Shown here in pieces: positions 8,487 to 17,640 of a stretch of DNA of 64,000 bases. This DNA is from Clostridiales bacterium (GTDB taxonomy: Bacteria > Bacillota > Clostridia > Saccharofermentanales > Saccharofermentanaceae). A program made the translations under genes and the position numbers. Numbering within the stretch: position 1 is the stretch's first letter; every line of letters begins with the position of its first letter. The notes under the pieces were generated by a model that was given only the letters and a program-made list of their open reading frames with translations, was not told the DNA's origin and did no database searches. The stretch covers positions 47,410-111,409 of the forward strand of contig JAFXPN010000001.1 in NCBI GenBank assembly GCA_017527865.1, read 5' to 3'.

Positions 8487-9606
8487 GCTTAAGTTCTGTG
8501 CGGGACTTGCCGCGCTTCTGATCCTGTGCGGATCATTTGTTACCGCCTGTTCTGATAATCCGGCAGACGTAACTTCGGAGGAGGATACCGTTCCTTCCGG
8601 GACCCTTGGCGAAGATATCATGGTCGGCGTTGTGTATCCCGGGAACTCGGATGATGATACGGAACCGGCATATGTGCACTGCCTTGCCTTATCGGATGCC
8701 ATGGAAGATCTCGAATTGGATACAGACACGAATCTCAGGATATGTGATGATATATCACCCGATGACACTGCCGGACTGCAGGAGGCTGTTGAAGAGCTTG
8801 CCGTAAGAGGCTGCGATATAATCTACTTTCTGGATCCGGGTTATATGTACACTGTCGCTTATGCGGCTGAAGAGTATCCCGATATCATCTTCTGCCAGGC
8901 TGACGGCTTTTTCTCCAATAATGCCAATCTTATCAATTATTCGATGAAAGCATATCAGGTTATGTATCTTGAAGGCATCGTGGCGGGAAGAAGATCACTG
9001 GAGTCGGAAGATAACGTGATCTGGTACGTCGGAGAGGAGGATCCGTGGAATCCCGGTCATTATTCATGTATCAACGCATTTGCGCTGGGCGTTCTCTCGG
9101 TCAATCCCGATGCCGGCATAAGGACGGTAAGTTCGGCGGATTCGGTAAACGGGGACAATTCCTATGCGGCTATTGCGGCTGCTGACGGTTCTTCGGATGA
9201 AGATATCACGGTTCCTTCATATGACTGGAAGTCTTTTTATACCCTGTCTTTGAGCGCTGCGATGAACGGATCGTCAGCCTCCGGGTTCGCATCGGACATG
9301 GGCGGTAATTATTATTGCGGTCTGGAAGAAGGCGTCCTCGATACGGCAGACCTGTCAGACGATTCGGACGTTACGAATACGACTGTCGATCTTGCAAGAT
9401 CGCTGATGCTGTCGGGCGAGTGGGATGTGTTCTCGGGAACGGCGCTTGTCTTTACGGAAGACGGGGGAGAGGTTCTTTTCGAACGCTTGCCGCGCGCTCT
9501 CAAAGATAAGTACGGGAACGATATCGTGGAAGCGGGAGGCCCGTCTCTCAGCGATGCCGTGATCCGCGGGTATATGGATTATTATCTGTACGTTCTTAAC
9601 AATTGA
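8464..9606 (+). CDS. BMP/PnrA-like lipoprotein, shortened paralog
   Basis: 380 residues from ATG 8464 (an in-frame ATG lies at 8455); it begins inside ftsH. A signal peptide ends in the lipobox FVTAC (Cys29). It is clearly related to the BMP protein at 10289: shared blocks are EYPDI[IV]FC, INAF.LGVLSVNPDA, SGEWDVFSGTAL and GGNYY.G. The segment between VNPDA and the DWKSFY/WNWDVFY block is about 36 residues here against 72 in the paralog. That removes a core part of the ligand-binding lobe, so normal nucleoside binding is doubtful. It may be a decayed copy or a protein with another ligand. Confidence 0.75.
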   Translation: MRKIRQNELKFCAGLAALLILCGSFVTACSDNPADVTSEEDTVPSGTLGEDIMVGVVYPGNSDDDTEPAYVHCLALSDAMEDLELDTDTNLRICDDISPDDTAGLQEAVEELAVRGCDIIYFLDPGYMYTVAYAAEEYPDIIFCQADGFFSNNANLINYSMKAYQVMYLEGIVAGRRSLESEDNVIWYVGEEDPWNPGHYSCINAFALGVLSVNPDAGIRTVSSADSVNGDNSYAAIAAADGSSDEDITVPSYDWKSFYTLSLSAAMNGSSASGFASDMGGNYYCGLEEGVLDTADLSDDSDVTNTTVDLARSLMLSGEWDVFSGTALVFTEDGGEVLFERLPRALKDKYGNDIVEAGGPSLSDAVIRGYMDYYLYVLNN

Positions 9607-9653
9607 CATGCATTTACCTGCAAACTACAATTACAGGGTGATCTGAGAGAGAG

Positions 9654-10235
9654 GTGAGCGGCATAAAAGAACTTGAAGACAAGATACTCGCGGAAGCGGA
9701 AGTCTTTCCGGGAGATATACTCAAAGTAGGAAGCTTTCTCAATCAGCAGATCGATACTTCTTTTATGACGCTTATGGGACAGGAGGGCGCCTCGCTTTTT
9801 AAAGATGCGGGTGTTACCAAGGTCCTCACCGTCGAGGCTTCCGGCATAGCTCTTGCTTTTGCCGTTGCCCAGAAGCTCGGTGTTCCCATGGTGTTTGCCA
9901 AGAAACATGGAGCCCTTAACATTTCAGGGGAAGTATACAGTTCTCCCGTTTATTCATTTACACATAAAAAGACTTTTAACATAGTCGTCAGCAGGGAATA
10001 TATCGATCCGTCGGACGTTGTGCTGATCTGCGATGACTTTCTTGCAAAAGGGAACGCCCTTAACGGACTTATCGATATCGTGGAGCAGGCAGGCGCGCGT
10101 GTTGCCGGAACTTTAATTGCGATAGAGAAGGGTTTCCAGGGCGGCGGCGATGCGTTGAGGAAAAAGGGGATCCGGGTTGAATCACTCGCCCTCATCGATT
10201 CTATGGAAGGCGGCAATATAGTCTTCCGCAGATGA
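9654..10235 (+). CDS. xpt: Xanthine phosphoribosyltransferase
   Basis: 193 residues from GTG 9654, preceded by GAGAGAGG. The N-terminal region (FPGDILKVGSFLNQQIDTSFM) and the PRPP loop CDDFLAKGNAL (near residue 125) are diagnostic of Xpt, which converts xanthine and PRPP to XMP. It sits between two BMP nucleoside-binding lipoproteins and upstream of the nucleoside ABC transporter, so import and salvage are encoded together. No purine riboswitch is visible in the 47-base gap before it. Confidence 0.93.
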   Translation: MSGIKELEDKILAEAEVFPGDILKVGSFLNQQIDTSFMTLMGQEGASLFKDAGVTKVLTVEASGIALAFAVAQKLGVPMVFAKKHGALNISGEVYSSPVYSFTHKKTFNIVVSREYIDPSDVVLICDDFLAKGNALNGLIDIVEQAGARVAGTLIAIEKGFQGGGDALRKKGIRVESLALIDSMEGGNIVFRR

Positions 10236-10288
10236 TCAAACGTGATATGTATTGTTGATACATATAAAAGAACTATTAGGAGGAGTAT

Positions 10289-11509
10289 ATGAAGAAGTTA
10301 CTTTCAGTGCTTGTTGCTTCAGTCGTAATGTGCGGCGCGCTCTTCGCGGGATGCGCAGACACGGGCAGCGAAAGCGTCGAGGGCGGCAATACGGGCAGTG
10401 ATTTTACCGTAGGTGCCATTTACATCAACAGCCAGAATGATACCGCAGGTTACACCTATGCGCATCATAAGGGCATCACGACAGCTATGGAGAATCTCGG
10501 ATTATCCGTTGCAGATAACCTTAAGATCATTGACAATGTTCCCGAGGATGACGAGCAGGTAATGACTGCAATCGAGCAGCTCGCAGGACAGGGCTGTGAC
10601 ATCATCTTCGGAATAAGCTTCGGCTATCTCAACGCTTTCGCAGAAGCAGCAGAAGAGTATCCGGATATCGTTTTCTGTCATGCAACCGGTTATCTTTCCA
10701 ATGATACAAACTTCAACAACTATTTCGGCCGTATCTATCAGGCCCGTTACCTTGCGGGTATCGCCGCAGGCTACAAGTCACTCGAGATCGGCAATAACGA
10801 CTTGGGTTACGTATCCGCGTGGGGAACTGAATATGCAGAGACATGTTCCGGCATCAATGCTTTCACATTGGGCGTGCTTTCCGTTAATCCCGATGCGGTT
10901 GTTCATGTTAAAGAGATCTCCACATGGGGAGACCAGGAGCTTGAGCGTCAGGCTGCAGAGGTCCTTATCACAACATACGGCTGCGGCGTTATCGCACAGC
11001 ACTGTGACTCGGCTCAGCCTCAGATCGTAGCTAACGAGCAGGGTGTTTACGGCTGCGGATATAACTCCGATATGTCTGTTGAAGCACATGATGCGCACCT
11101 TACGGCTCCTGTATGGAACTGGGATGTCTTCTATCAGCTTGCAATGGAGACTGCTATGAATGAGTCTTCCGCTTCCGAGTTCGTAAGCAACATCGGCGGC
11201 AACTATTACGGCGGCCTTTCCGAGGGAATGGTCGACATCTCACCTTTGACTGACAACAATGCTCCCGAGGCTGCTGAGGCTATAGCTCTCGCTAGAGACC
11301 TCATGGTATCCGGTGAGTGGGATGTATTCTCAGGCACCGCATTGAGATTCTCGGGTGAAGCCGGCTCGGTTACTGTAGAGCAGGTGAGCATGGATCTCAT
11401 GGATAACGAAAACAATATCATTGTTGCTGGCGGTGAGCCTTCTGTCGGTGACGATGTTATTCAGGGATCGATGAACTACTACGTCGCAGGCGTAGTTGAT
11501 GAATCCTGA
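10289..11509 (+). CDS. BMP family nucleoside-binding lipoprotein (PnrA/NupN-like)
   Basis: 406 residues with a signal peptide ending in lipobox FAGC (Cys22) and AGGAGG upstream (10277-10282). The fold is the periplasmic-binding type used by PnrA/Med/BMP proteins (VGAIYINSQNDTAGYTYAHHKG, GQGCDIIFGISFGYLNAF, NYFGRIYQARYLAGIAAG). The protein would deliver purine nucleosides to the ABC transporter encoded directly downstream. A 7-bp inverted repeat TATGTAT/ATACATA (10246-10264) lies in the gap before the gene. Confidence 0.9.
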   Translation: MKKLLSVLVASVVMCGALFAGCADTGSESVEGGNTGSDFTVGAIYINSQNDTAGYTYAHHKGITTAMENLGLSVADNLKIIDNVPEDDEQVMTAIEQLAGQGCDIIFGISFGYLNAFAEAAEEYPDIVFCHATGYLSNDTNFNNYFGRIYQARYLAGIAAGYKSLEIGNNDLGYVSAWGTEYAETCSGINAFTLGVLSVNPDAVVHVKEISTWGDQELERQAAEVLITTYGCGVIAQHCDSAQPQIVANEQGVYGCGYNSDMSVEAHDAHLTAPVWNWDVFYQLAMETAMNESSASEFVSNIGGNYYGGLSEGMVDISPLTDNNAPEAAEAIALARDLMVSGEWDVFSGTALRFSGEAGSVTVEQVSMDLMDNENNIIVAGGEPSVGDDVIQGSMNYYVAGVVDES

Positions 11510-11529
11510 CCTCGAAAGGGCATCAAACG

Positions 11530-13143
11530 ATGGCAGCAGCTGATTACGCGATAGAACTTCGGGGTATCTCAAAGAACTTCGGGTCTGTTGCTGCCAATAA
11601 AAACATCAACCTTAATCTACGCAGAGGCGAGATATTGGCGCTTCTCGGAGAGAACGGTTCGGGCAAGACCACTTTAATGAACATGCTGTCGGGCATCTAT
11701 CCGCCCGACAGCGGTTCTGTTTTTATGGACGGAAAACAGGTCGTCATCAATTCACCTGACGATGCGAGGCGTCTCGGGATAGGAATGGTCCATCAGCACT
11801 TTAAGCTTGTTGACCGTTTCACGGCGGCCGACAATGTGTGGATGGGGAAGAAGGACAGCGGATTCCTGCTTAAGAAAGACCGCAATAAGGAGATAGAAGC
11901 CATCGCGGCCGAGTTCGGATTTGAACTTGAACCGACAAAGATAGTTGCTAATATGTCTGTTTCCGAGAAACAGACTCTGGAGATAATTAAAGTCCTTTGC
12001 TACGGCGCAAAGATAATCATACTGGACGAGCCTACCGCGGTGCTTACGGTTCAGGAGACAAAGAAGCTTTTCGATGTGTGCCGCAAGATGAAGGAAAGCG
12101 GACACTCGATAATAATAATCACCCACAAATTGAACGAGGTGATGGAGATAAGCGACCGCGTCGCCGTTCTTCGAAAAGGTGAGTACATAGACACTGTCGA
12201 GACGGATAAAGTTACAAAGATGAAGCTTACCGAGCTCATGGTGGGCCGCAAGATCGAACTCAATATCGACAGGCCTCATATGGAGAAGACAAAGCCTCTG
12301 CTCGAGGTCAGGGATCTGTGTGTCGATTCCGATGAAGGCACGACCGCTGTCGATAATATGAGCTTTTATATAAGAGGCGGAGAGATCCTCGGTGTTGCAG
12401 GCATAGCCGGGTCCGGCCAGAAGGAACTGTGCGAAGCGGTTGCGGGACTCAGAAAGATAAAGTCCGGCAAGATCGTTCATAAAGGCCGGAATCTGGTCGG
12501 TATGAACGCCAAGCGCATATCCGCCGCCGGAATAGCGATGAGCTTTATTCCGGAAGACCGTCTCGGAATGGGACTTGCGCCTTCGTTATCCGTTGCGGAC
12601 AATGTTATCCTCAAGGATTATTCTGACACCAAAGGACTTATGGTCGACCGCAAACGCGCCCGTTCACAGGCGGAGTCCATAGTTAAGATGCTCAATATCG
12701 CGACTCCCTCGATCGATACACCCGTGAGAAGACTGTCGGGCGGTAATGTTCAGAAGGTTCTTCTCGGGCGTGAGATCAAATCGGATCCTGATGTCCTTAT
12801 AACGGCCTATCCCGTGCGGGGACTTGATATCAATTCTTCATATACTATCTACGATATCATCAACGAGCAGAAGAAAAAGGGTGTCGGAGTGCTGTTCATC
12901 GGAGAAGACCTCGATGTTATGATGGCTTTGTGTGACAAGATAATGGTCATGTGTCACGGCAGGCTTCAGGGCGTGGTCCATGCGAACAAGGTTACCAAGG
13001 AAGAGCTCGGTCTCATGATGACCGGTGCCGTAAGCCTTGTTAACGTCAAGGCCGACAGCCCTGCCGGTATTGCGCGTGATTCGGCTTTCACCGAGGAGGA
13101 ATGGGAAGAGGCCTCCGATATGAGCGAGGGGGAAGATAAATGA
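11530..13143 (+). CDS. nupA: Nucleoside ABC transporter ATP-binding protein (NupA/YufO-like), duplicated ATPase
   Basis: 537 residues with two fused ABC ATPase domains, as in sugar and nucleoside importers. Domain 1 has Walker A GENGSGKT, Q-loop GMVHQHF and Walker B IIILDEPTAVL, but its signature reads SVSEKQ instead of SGGEQ. Domain 2 has the signature LSGGNVQK and a Walker A in which Lys is replaced by Gln (AGSGQ), a known degeneration in this subfamily. It would power uptake of nucleosides delivered by the BMP lipoprotein. It overlaps the permease gene by four bases. Confidence 0.88.
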   Translation: MAAADYAIELRGISKNFGSVAANKNINLNLRRGEILALLGENGSGKTTLMNMLSGIYPPDSGSVFMDGKQVVINSPDDARRLGIGMVHQHFKLVDRFTAADNVWMGKKDSGFLLKKDRNKEIEAIAAEFGFELEPTKIVANMSVSEKQTLEIIKVLCYGAKIIILDEPTAVLTVQETKKLFDVCRKMKESGHSIIIITHKLNEVMEISDRVAVLRKGEYIDTVETDKVTKMKLTELMVGRKIELNIDRPHMEKTKPLLEVRDLCVDSDEGTTAVDNMSFYIRGGEILGVAGIAGSGQKELCEAVAGLRKIKSGKIVHKGRNLVGMNAKRISAAGIAMSFIPEDRLGMGLAPSLSVADNVILKDYSDTKGLMVDRKRARSQAESIVKMLNIATPSIDTPVRRLSGGNVQKVLLGREIKSDPDVLITAYPVRGLDINSSYTIYDIINEQKKKGVGVLFIGEDLDVMMALCDKIMVMCHGRLQGVVHANKVTKEELGLMMTGAVSLVNVKADSPAGIARDSAFTEEEWEEASDMSEGEDK

Positions 13144-14282
13144 GATTCCACCTTGTAAGAAGATCTGAAGTAAGACTGATACGCAAGATATGCCTTTATC
13201 TTGCAGGCATTGCCGTGTCCTTCATAATAGGAGGGATAATACTCTCGTCATTGGGGATCAATCCTTTGTCATATTACCGCGATATGATCACTATCGGACT
13301 TATCGGAAACCGGTATCCCGGAAAGAGCGTGGAAGGACTGCTCAAGCTGTTCGTTCCCCTGCTCATAACTTCACTGGCTTTGGCTCTTGCATTTAAGATG
13401 CGTTTCTGGAACATCGGCGGTGAGGGTGAATTTATTGCCGGAGCGATTCTTGCCGCTGTTGTTGCCTTTAAGCTCGGAGATTCCCTTCCGGGACCGGTCG
13501 TGGTGCTGCTGATGTGCATCGCCGCATCTGTGTCTGCCGGTGTGATAGGTCTTGTCACGGCTCATCTTAAGGTGCGGTTTAATACCAACGAGACCCTGAT
13601 GACGCTCATGATCAATTACATCATGCTCTACGTCATTAAATACTTAGGCGAGACCAAAGCCGATTGGAATTTCTTTCTGAGGGAGGATTCGGAACGCCCG
13701 ATCTTCGCAAAGTTCCCGGAGAATGCCATTATGGACGGGATCGAGATCGGGAACTTCAAACTGCTTTATACCGTTCCTGCAGCCATATTGATAGCGGTCC
13801 TTGTCTACTTTTATCTTAAGAGCACGAAGCAGGGTTATGAGATATCAGTAGTCGGAGACAGTGTTAATACGGCTAAGTATGCTGGCATGAATGTTTATAA
13901 GATAACGGTCAGGACCATATTCCTGTCTGCCGCGCTCATAGGCCTTGCCGGCGCATTCACCGCTTCCGCTTCCGGAACGATATCTACCGATATTACCAAT
14001 AATGTCGGCTGGACCGGCGTCATCGTTGCATGGCTGTCAAAACTGTCGGTGCCCGTGATCGGGATCGTCAGTCTGCTCATCTCAGTGCTTCAGTACGGAT
14101 GTCAGGCCGCATCTGCTTCCTATTCGCAGATCGACCATAATTTTGCGGATCTTATGCAGGGCATATTCCTGTTCTCGATACTGGCGGCCGATTTCTTTGC
14201 TAATTTCAGATTGGTCAGGGTGCACACGGCAAAGACGGAGCCTTCCAAAGCTTCTGACGGGGGGAGCGGCAAAGATGTTTGA
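13140..14282 (+). CDS. nupB: Nucleoside ABC transporter permease (NupB/YufP-like)
   Basis: 380 residues, about nine hydrophobic segments. The RFWNIGGEGEFIAGAI block and the NTNETLMTLMINYI motif are typical of BPD_transp_2 permeases of the BMP-linked nucleoside system. The ATG overlaps the stop of the ATPase gene (ATGA), and the end overlaps the second permease, indicating strict co-translation of the heterodimeric channel. Confidence 0.88.
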   Translation: MRFHLVRRSEVRLIRKICLYLAGIAVSFIIGGIILSSLGINPLSYYRDMITIGLIGNRYPGKSVEGLLKLFVPLLITSLALALAFKMRFWNIGGEGEFIAGAILAAVVAFKLGDSLPGPVVVLLMCIAASVSAGVIGLVTAHLKVRFNTNETLMTLMINYIMLYVIKYLGETKADWNFFLREDSERPIFAKFPENAIMDGIEIGNFKLLYTVPAAILIAVLVYFYLKSTKQGYEISVVGDSVNTAKYAGMNVYKITVRTIFLSAALIGLAGAFTASASGTISTDITNNVGWTGVIVAWLSKLSVPVIGIVSLLISVLQYGCQAASASYSQIDHNFADLMQGIFLFSILAADFFANFRLVRVHTAKTEPSKASDGGSGKDV

Positions 14283-15267
14283 AGTGATCACTCTGTTTCT
14301 TTTTAATATCGTTATCTACAGCATTCCGCTGCTCTTTGCCACGAGCGGAGAGATCATGGTCGAGAAGTCGGGATCCCTTAATCTCGGCGTCGAAGGGACT
14401 ATGGCTGTCGGCGCAGTAGCAGGCTACCTTATCGGATGCAGATGTGATTCGCTTCTTGCGGGCGTCCTTGTAAGCTTTATCGCTTCTGCACTCGTCGGAT
14501 CAATCTTTTGTCTGTTTACCATAACGCTGCAGGCTAACCAGAATGTCACCGGACTTACGATAACCACTATCGGAGTTGCCGTGTACTTCTTTATCGGCAA
14601 TGCTTTAGGTCCGAAGTGGCCTGCCATGCGTGAGTGCGAGCGCCTTGTAAACAGCATCTCCGCCATAGAGATCCCGGGATTGTCAAAGATCCCCGTTATC
14701 GGCAAGGCATTTTTCTCGCACAATATCCTTGTTTATCTTGCCGTGATCATCGCGGTCGTCATATGGCTTTACTTCGGGAAGACCACCTGCGGACTGCGCC
14801 TCCGCGCGATAGGTGAGAATCCGGGAGCGGCGGATGCACTCGGAATAAACATCGTCCGCTATAAGTATCTTCACATAATGGCAGGTTCGGGCATCATGGG
14901 TATCGGCGGCCTTTACATGGGACTTAACATGGGAGGCACATTCGAAGGATCCAACTGCTGGATCAACGGCTACGGCTGGATCGCGATAGCTCTCGTCATC
15001 TTTGCTGACTGGTCCACGGCGAAGGCGATCTTCGGTACATTCGTCTTCGGTTTCTTTAATACGCTGCGAGTCTATAATATGCCTCTTGCCACTACCTTCC
15101 CCAAAACGCTGGGCTGGCTTTCCGGCATTCCGGCGCAGTTCTTCTCCGCGCTTCCTTTCATCGTCACTTTGATCGTTCTCATCGTAAGCTCCATAAGAAG
15201 CCGCAGGCACGGCAGCTCCAACGCCCCTACGGCGATCGGCCTCAATTACTACAGAGAGGACCGCTGA
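14275..15267 (+). CDS. nupC: Nucleoside ABC transporter permease (NupC/YufQ-like)
   Basis: 330 residues from ATG 14275, preceded by GGGGGAG (14259-14265). The frame stays open further upstream but only inside nupB. The motif EKSGSLNLGVEGTM and the segment NPGAADALGIN are characteristic of the second BMP-system permease. It pairs with the upstream permease. No terminator is visible behind it; about 100 bases follow before the sigma factor gene. Confidence 0.88.
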   Translation: MFEVITLFLFNIVIYSIPLLFATSGEIMVEKSGSLNLGVEGTMAVGAVAGYLIGCRCDSLLAGVLVSFIASALVGSIFCLFTITLQANQNVTGLTITTIGVAVYFFIGNALGPKWPAMRECERLVNSISAIEIPGLSKIPVIGKAFFSHNILVYLAVIIAVVIWLYFGKTTCGLRLRAIGENPGAADALGINIVRYKYLHIMAGSGIMGIGGLYMGLNMGGTFEGSNCWINGYGWIAIALVIFADWSTAKAIFGTFVFGFFNTLRVYNMPLATTFPKTLGWLSGIPAQFFSALPFIVTLIVLIVSSIRSRRHGSSNAPTAIGLNYYREDR

Positions 15268-15374
15268 TCCTTTTCTTTTCGCGAAAAGCTGAAGTTTTCC
15301 GTGTTCCGGTAAATATGTGACTTCCTTGAACCCGTTTCCGTCTTAAAGGCGAGAGGGGGTGTTATAATGTATCC

Positions 15375-15941
15375 ATGGAAGACAACGTCATCATCGATAT
15401 GTATTTTGCCAGGGATGAGCAGGCGATCGGGTCCACCCGTGATAAGTACGGGCGGCTCCTGCGCAGCATCGCTTACGGGATACTGAGGAGCCATGAGGAC
15501 TCTGAGGAATGTGAGAATGATACTTATCTCAAGACATGGAATTCGATCCCGCCGGTGAGGCCCGCGTCGCTTCAGGCTTTTCTGGCGAAGATAACGCGCA
15601 ATCTGAGCCTGGACCGTTACGACAGGATGCATGCTCAGAAGAGGGGCGGAGGCGAAGTCCCTCTCATGATCGAAGAACTGGAGGAGTGTATCCCCGATGA
15701 ATCGGCGCAGAGGACGGATGATGATTCCGACAGCGAGGAGCTTAAGAGGATAATCAATGAATTCCTGGGAACACTTGCGGATGATGCAAGAAAGATCTTC
15801 ATGAGAAGATACTTCTTCGGCGACTCCGTAAAAGAGATAGCCGATAAATACGGATTTGGTGTAAGTAAAGTGAAGATGAGCCTGTCAAGGTCCAGAGAGA
15901 GCTTGCAGGCAGTGCTTAATAAAGAAGGTTATTATGGATAA
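15375..15941 (+). CDS. ECF-type RNA polymerase sigma factor
   Basis: 188 residues. Region 2 (YGRLLRSIAYGILRSHEDSEECENDTYLKTWNSIPP) and region 4 (MRRYFFGDSVKEIADKYGFGVSKVKMSLSRSRESL) are clear; the charged linker between them is typical. ATG 15375 has no close ribosome binding site: GAGAGGGGG lies 15 bases upstream, while a TATAAT (15363-15368) sits only six bases before the ATG, so translation could be leaderless. The last bases overlap the membrane protein gene, the usual layout of a sigma factor with its anti-sigma factor. Confidence 0.85.
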   Translation: MEDNVIIDMYFARDEQAIGSTRDKYGRLLRSIAYGILRSHEDSEECENDTYLKTWNSIPPVRPASLQAFLAKITRNLSLDRYDRMHAQKRGGGEVPLMIEELEECIPDESAQRTDDDSDSEELKRIINEFLGTLADDARKIFMRRYFFGDSVKEIADKYGFGVSKVKMSLSRSRESLQAVLNKEGYYG

Positions 15942-16752
15942 CAGACAGCAGGCGGAAAGACTTCTGCGCGCGTTAAGCGAAGCGGATGACAGATATATAG
16001 AGGAGGCGCTTTCCCCTGCGCGGAAAGCAGCCGTTACGCCTTTGCGGAAGTATTCGGGTTTTATCGCGGCTATAGCAGCTGCATTGATATTCCTGATCGG
16101 AGGCGGCGTGCTGTTTAAGCTTTCAAATACCGGCAGAAATGATTCCGCCAGGCCGGAAGCCGACTCTGAGGAAACATTTGCAGAAGCAATGTATATTGAT
16201 GCTGCTTCTGATGAACTCTCGATACGTTCGGCGGCTACAGAGGCGAATGACATGACCTACGGCGGAGAATGTGAGGAGGACACCTCGGATGAAACTGTTG
16301 CGGAATGCATTGACGGAGCGGTCGGCGAGACACCGGTCGCAAATGCTGTGATCGAAGCGGGAAGCGCAGAGGAGCTTTATGCGATGTCGGGTATCGGAGC
16401 GGACTTCCCGGACAGTGTTAACGGAAGTGTTTCAACACGGTATTATTACTACTCGTTTGGCATGATCGAGGTTCAGTATCTCGATAAGCATGATAATCTG
16501 CTGTGCACGATCCGCAAAGCGCCGGCCTCAGAGGTGCAGGCGGATATCCCCGGTGACTATGCCGATTATGTGATGTACGAACAGCCTGATATAGACGGTC
16601 TTCAGAATGTGATGATCGCGGGCGCTGACGACCGGTTCTTCATGGCGACATGGAACTGTGAGACGCAGGATGAGACATATGCTTATTCGGTCTGGTACGA
16701 ATCCTCCGTAAGCCGCGACGACATTGTCGATGTAATTATGCAGACATCATAA
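15934..16752 (+). CDS. Membrane protein, probable anti-sigma factor
   Basis: 272 residues. A cytoplasmic N-terminus of about 40 residues (LLRALSEADDRYIEEAL) is followed by one membrane helix (about 43-65, IAAIAAALIFLIGGGVLF) and an acidic extracytoplasmic domain. No zinc-binding His/Cys anti-sigma motif is present. The eight-base overlap with the ECF sigma gene is the main reason for proposing that it binds and silences that factor. The outer domain would be the sensor; its ligand is unknown. Confidence 0.55.
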   Translation: MDNRQQAERLLRALSEADDRYIEEALSPARKAAVTPLRKYSGFIAAIAAALIFLIGGGVLFKLSNTGRNDSARPEADSEETFAEAMYIDAASDELSIRSAATEANDMTYGGECEEDTSDETVAECIDGAVGETPVANAVIEAGSAEELYAMSGIGADFPDSVNGSVSTRYYYYSFGMIEVQYLDKHDNLLCTIRKAPASEVQADIPGDYADYVMYEQPDIDGLQNVMIAGADDRFFMATWNCETQDETYAYSVWYESSVSRDDIVDVIMQTS

Positions 16753-16798
16753 TAAAAACTCTGCTCCTCAATTCTGTATCGCGATAAAGTGTTTATTA

Positions 16799-16807
16799 TG
16801 CTACAAT
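16799..16807 (+). promoter_or_regulatory. Extended -10 promoter of the amino acid ABC transporter
   Basis: TGCTACAAT at 16799-16807 is a perfect TGn plus a 5/6 -10 element; no good -35 is seen. Transcription would start about 35 bases upstream of the lipoprotein ATG at 16849. Confidence 0.5.
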
Positions 16808-16848
16808 ACGCGGGTGGTCAACAAAGGCCGCAGAAAGAAGGGTTTGTT

Positions 16849-17637
16849 ATGAAGAAGTTTATTACTGCTGTTTTGACGGCTGCCATGCTCGTAATGCCTT
16901 TGGCAGCATGTTCAGATGCCGCTACTGAAGACGGTTCTGCATCCGCCGGAACATTTACTGTCGGATTTGATGCCGAATTCCCTCCGATGGGCTTCGTTGC
17001 CGAGGACGGTTCCTACACGGGTTTCGATCTTGATCTTGCGGCTGAAGTTGCAGACAGACTCGGCAGGGAATTCGTAGCTCAGCCTATCGCATGGGATTCC
17101 AAGGATCAGGAACTTAATTCCGGAAACATAGACTGCATATGGAACGGATTTACGATCAGCGGACGCGAGGAATCGTATGCATGGACCGAAGCTTACATGG
17201 CCAATAATCAGGTAGTAGTCGTAAATGCCGATTCCGGCATTGCATCTCTTGCCGATCTTGCGGGAAAGACCGTTGCGGTCCAGAAGGATTCATCGGGACT
17301 TGCTGCACTTGAAGAGAATGCTGACCTTACGGCAACATTTGCAGAGCTTGTTCAGGTCGATGATTATCTGAATGCCATGATGGAACTTGAGACAGGCGCT
17401 GTCGATGCGATCGTTATGGATGAGATCGTTGCACGTTACCAGATCCAGCAGTCAGGCAGCAACTTTGAAGTTCTTGATGAGGCTATCGCTGCTGAAGAGT
17501 ACGGTGTCGGATTTGCCATCGGAAATGAAGCTCTCCGCGATGAGGTTCAGGCTGCTCTCGAGGATATGGCTGCCGACGGAACACTTGCGCGCATCTCCAA
17601 CGAGTGGTTCGGCGAGGACATCACGACCATCGGTTAA
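16849..17637 (+). CDS. Polar amino acid ABC transporter, substrate-binding lipoprotein
   Basis: 262 residues from ATG 16849 with GAAAGAAGGG upstream. The signal peptide ends in lipobox LAAC (Cys21). The SBP_bac_3 fold is evident from VGFDAEFPPMGF, GSYTGFDLDLAAEVADRLG and the C-terminal GTLARISNEWFGED. It would capture a polar amino acid outside the cell and deliver it to the permease/ATPase pair encoded directly downstream. The exact amino acid cannot be read from sequence. Confidence 0.92.
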   Translation: MKKFITAVLTAAMLVMPLAACSDAATEDGSASAGTFTVGFDAEFPPMGFVAEDGSYTGFDLDLAAEVADRLGREFVAQPIAWDSKDQELNSGNIDCIWNGFTISGREESYAWTEAYMANNQVVVVNADSGIASLADLAGKTVAVQKDSSGLAALEENADLTATFAELVQVDDYLNAMMELETGAVDAIVMDEIVARYQIQQSGSNFEVLDEAIAAEEYGVGFAIGNEALRDEVQAALEDMAADGTLARISNEWFGEDITTIG

Positions 17638-17640
17638 GTC

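Noticed and set aside
9607..9653. Purine riboswitch before xpt
   Set aside because: The gap is only 47 bases and shows no conserved purine aptamer core.
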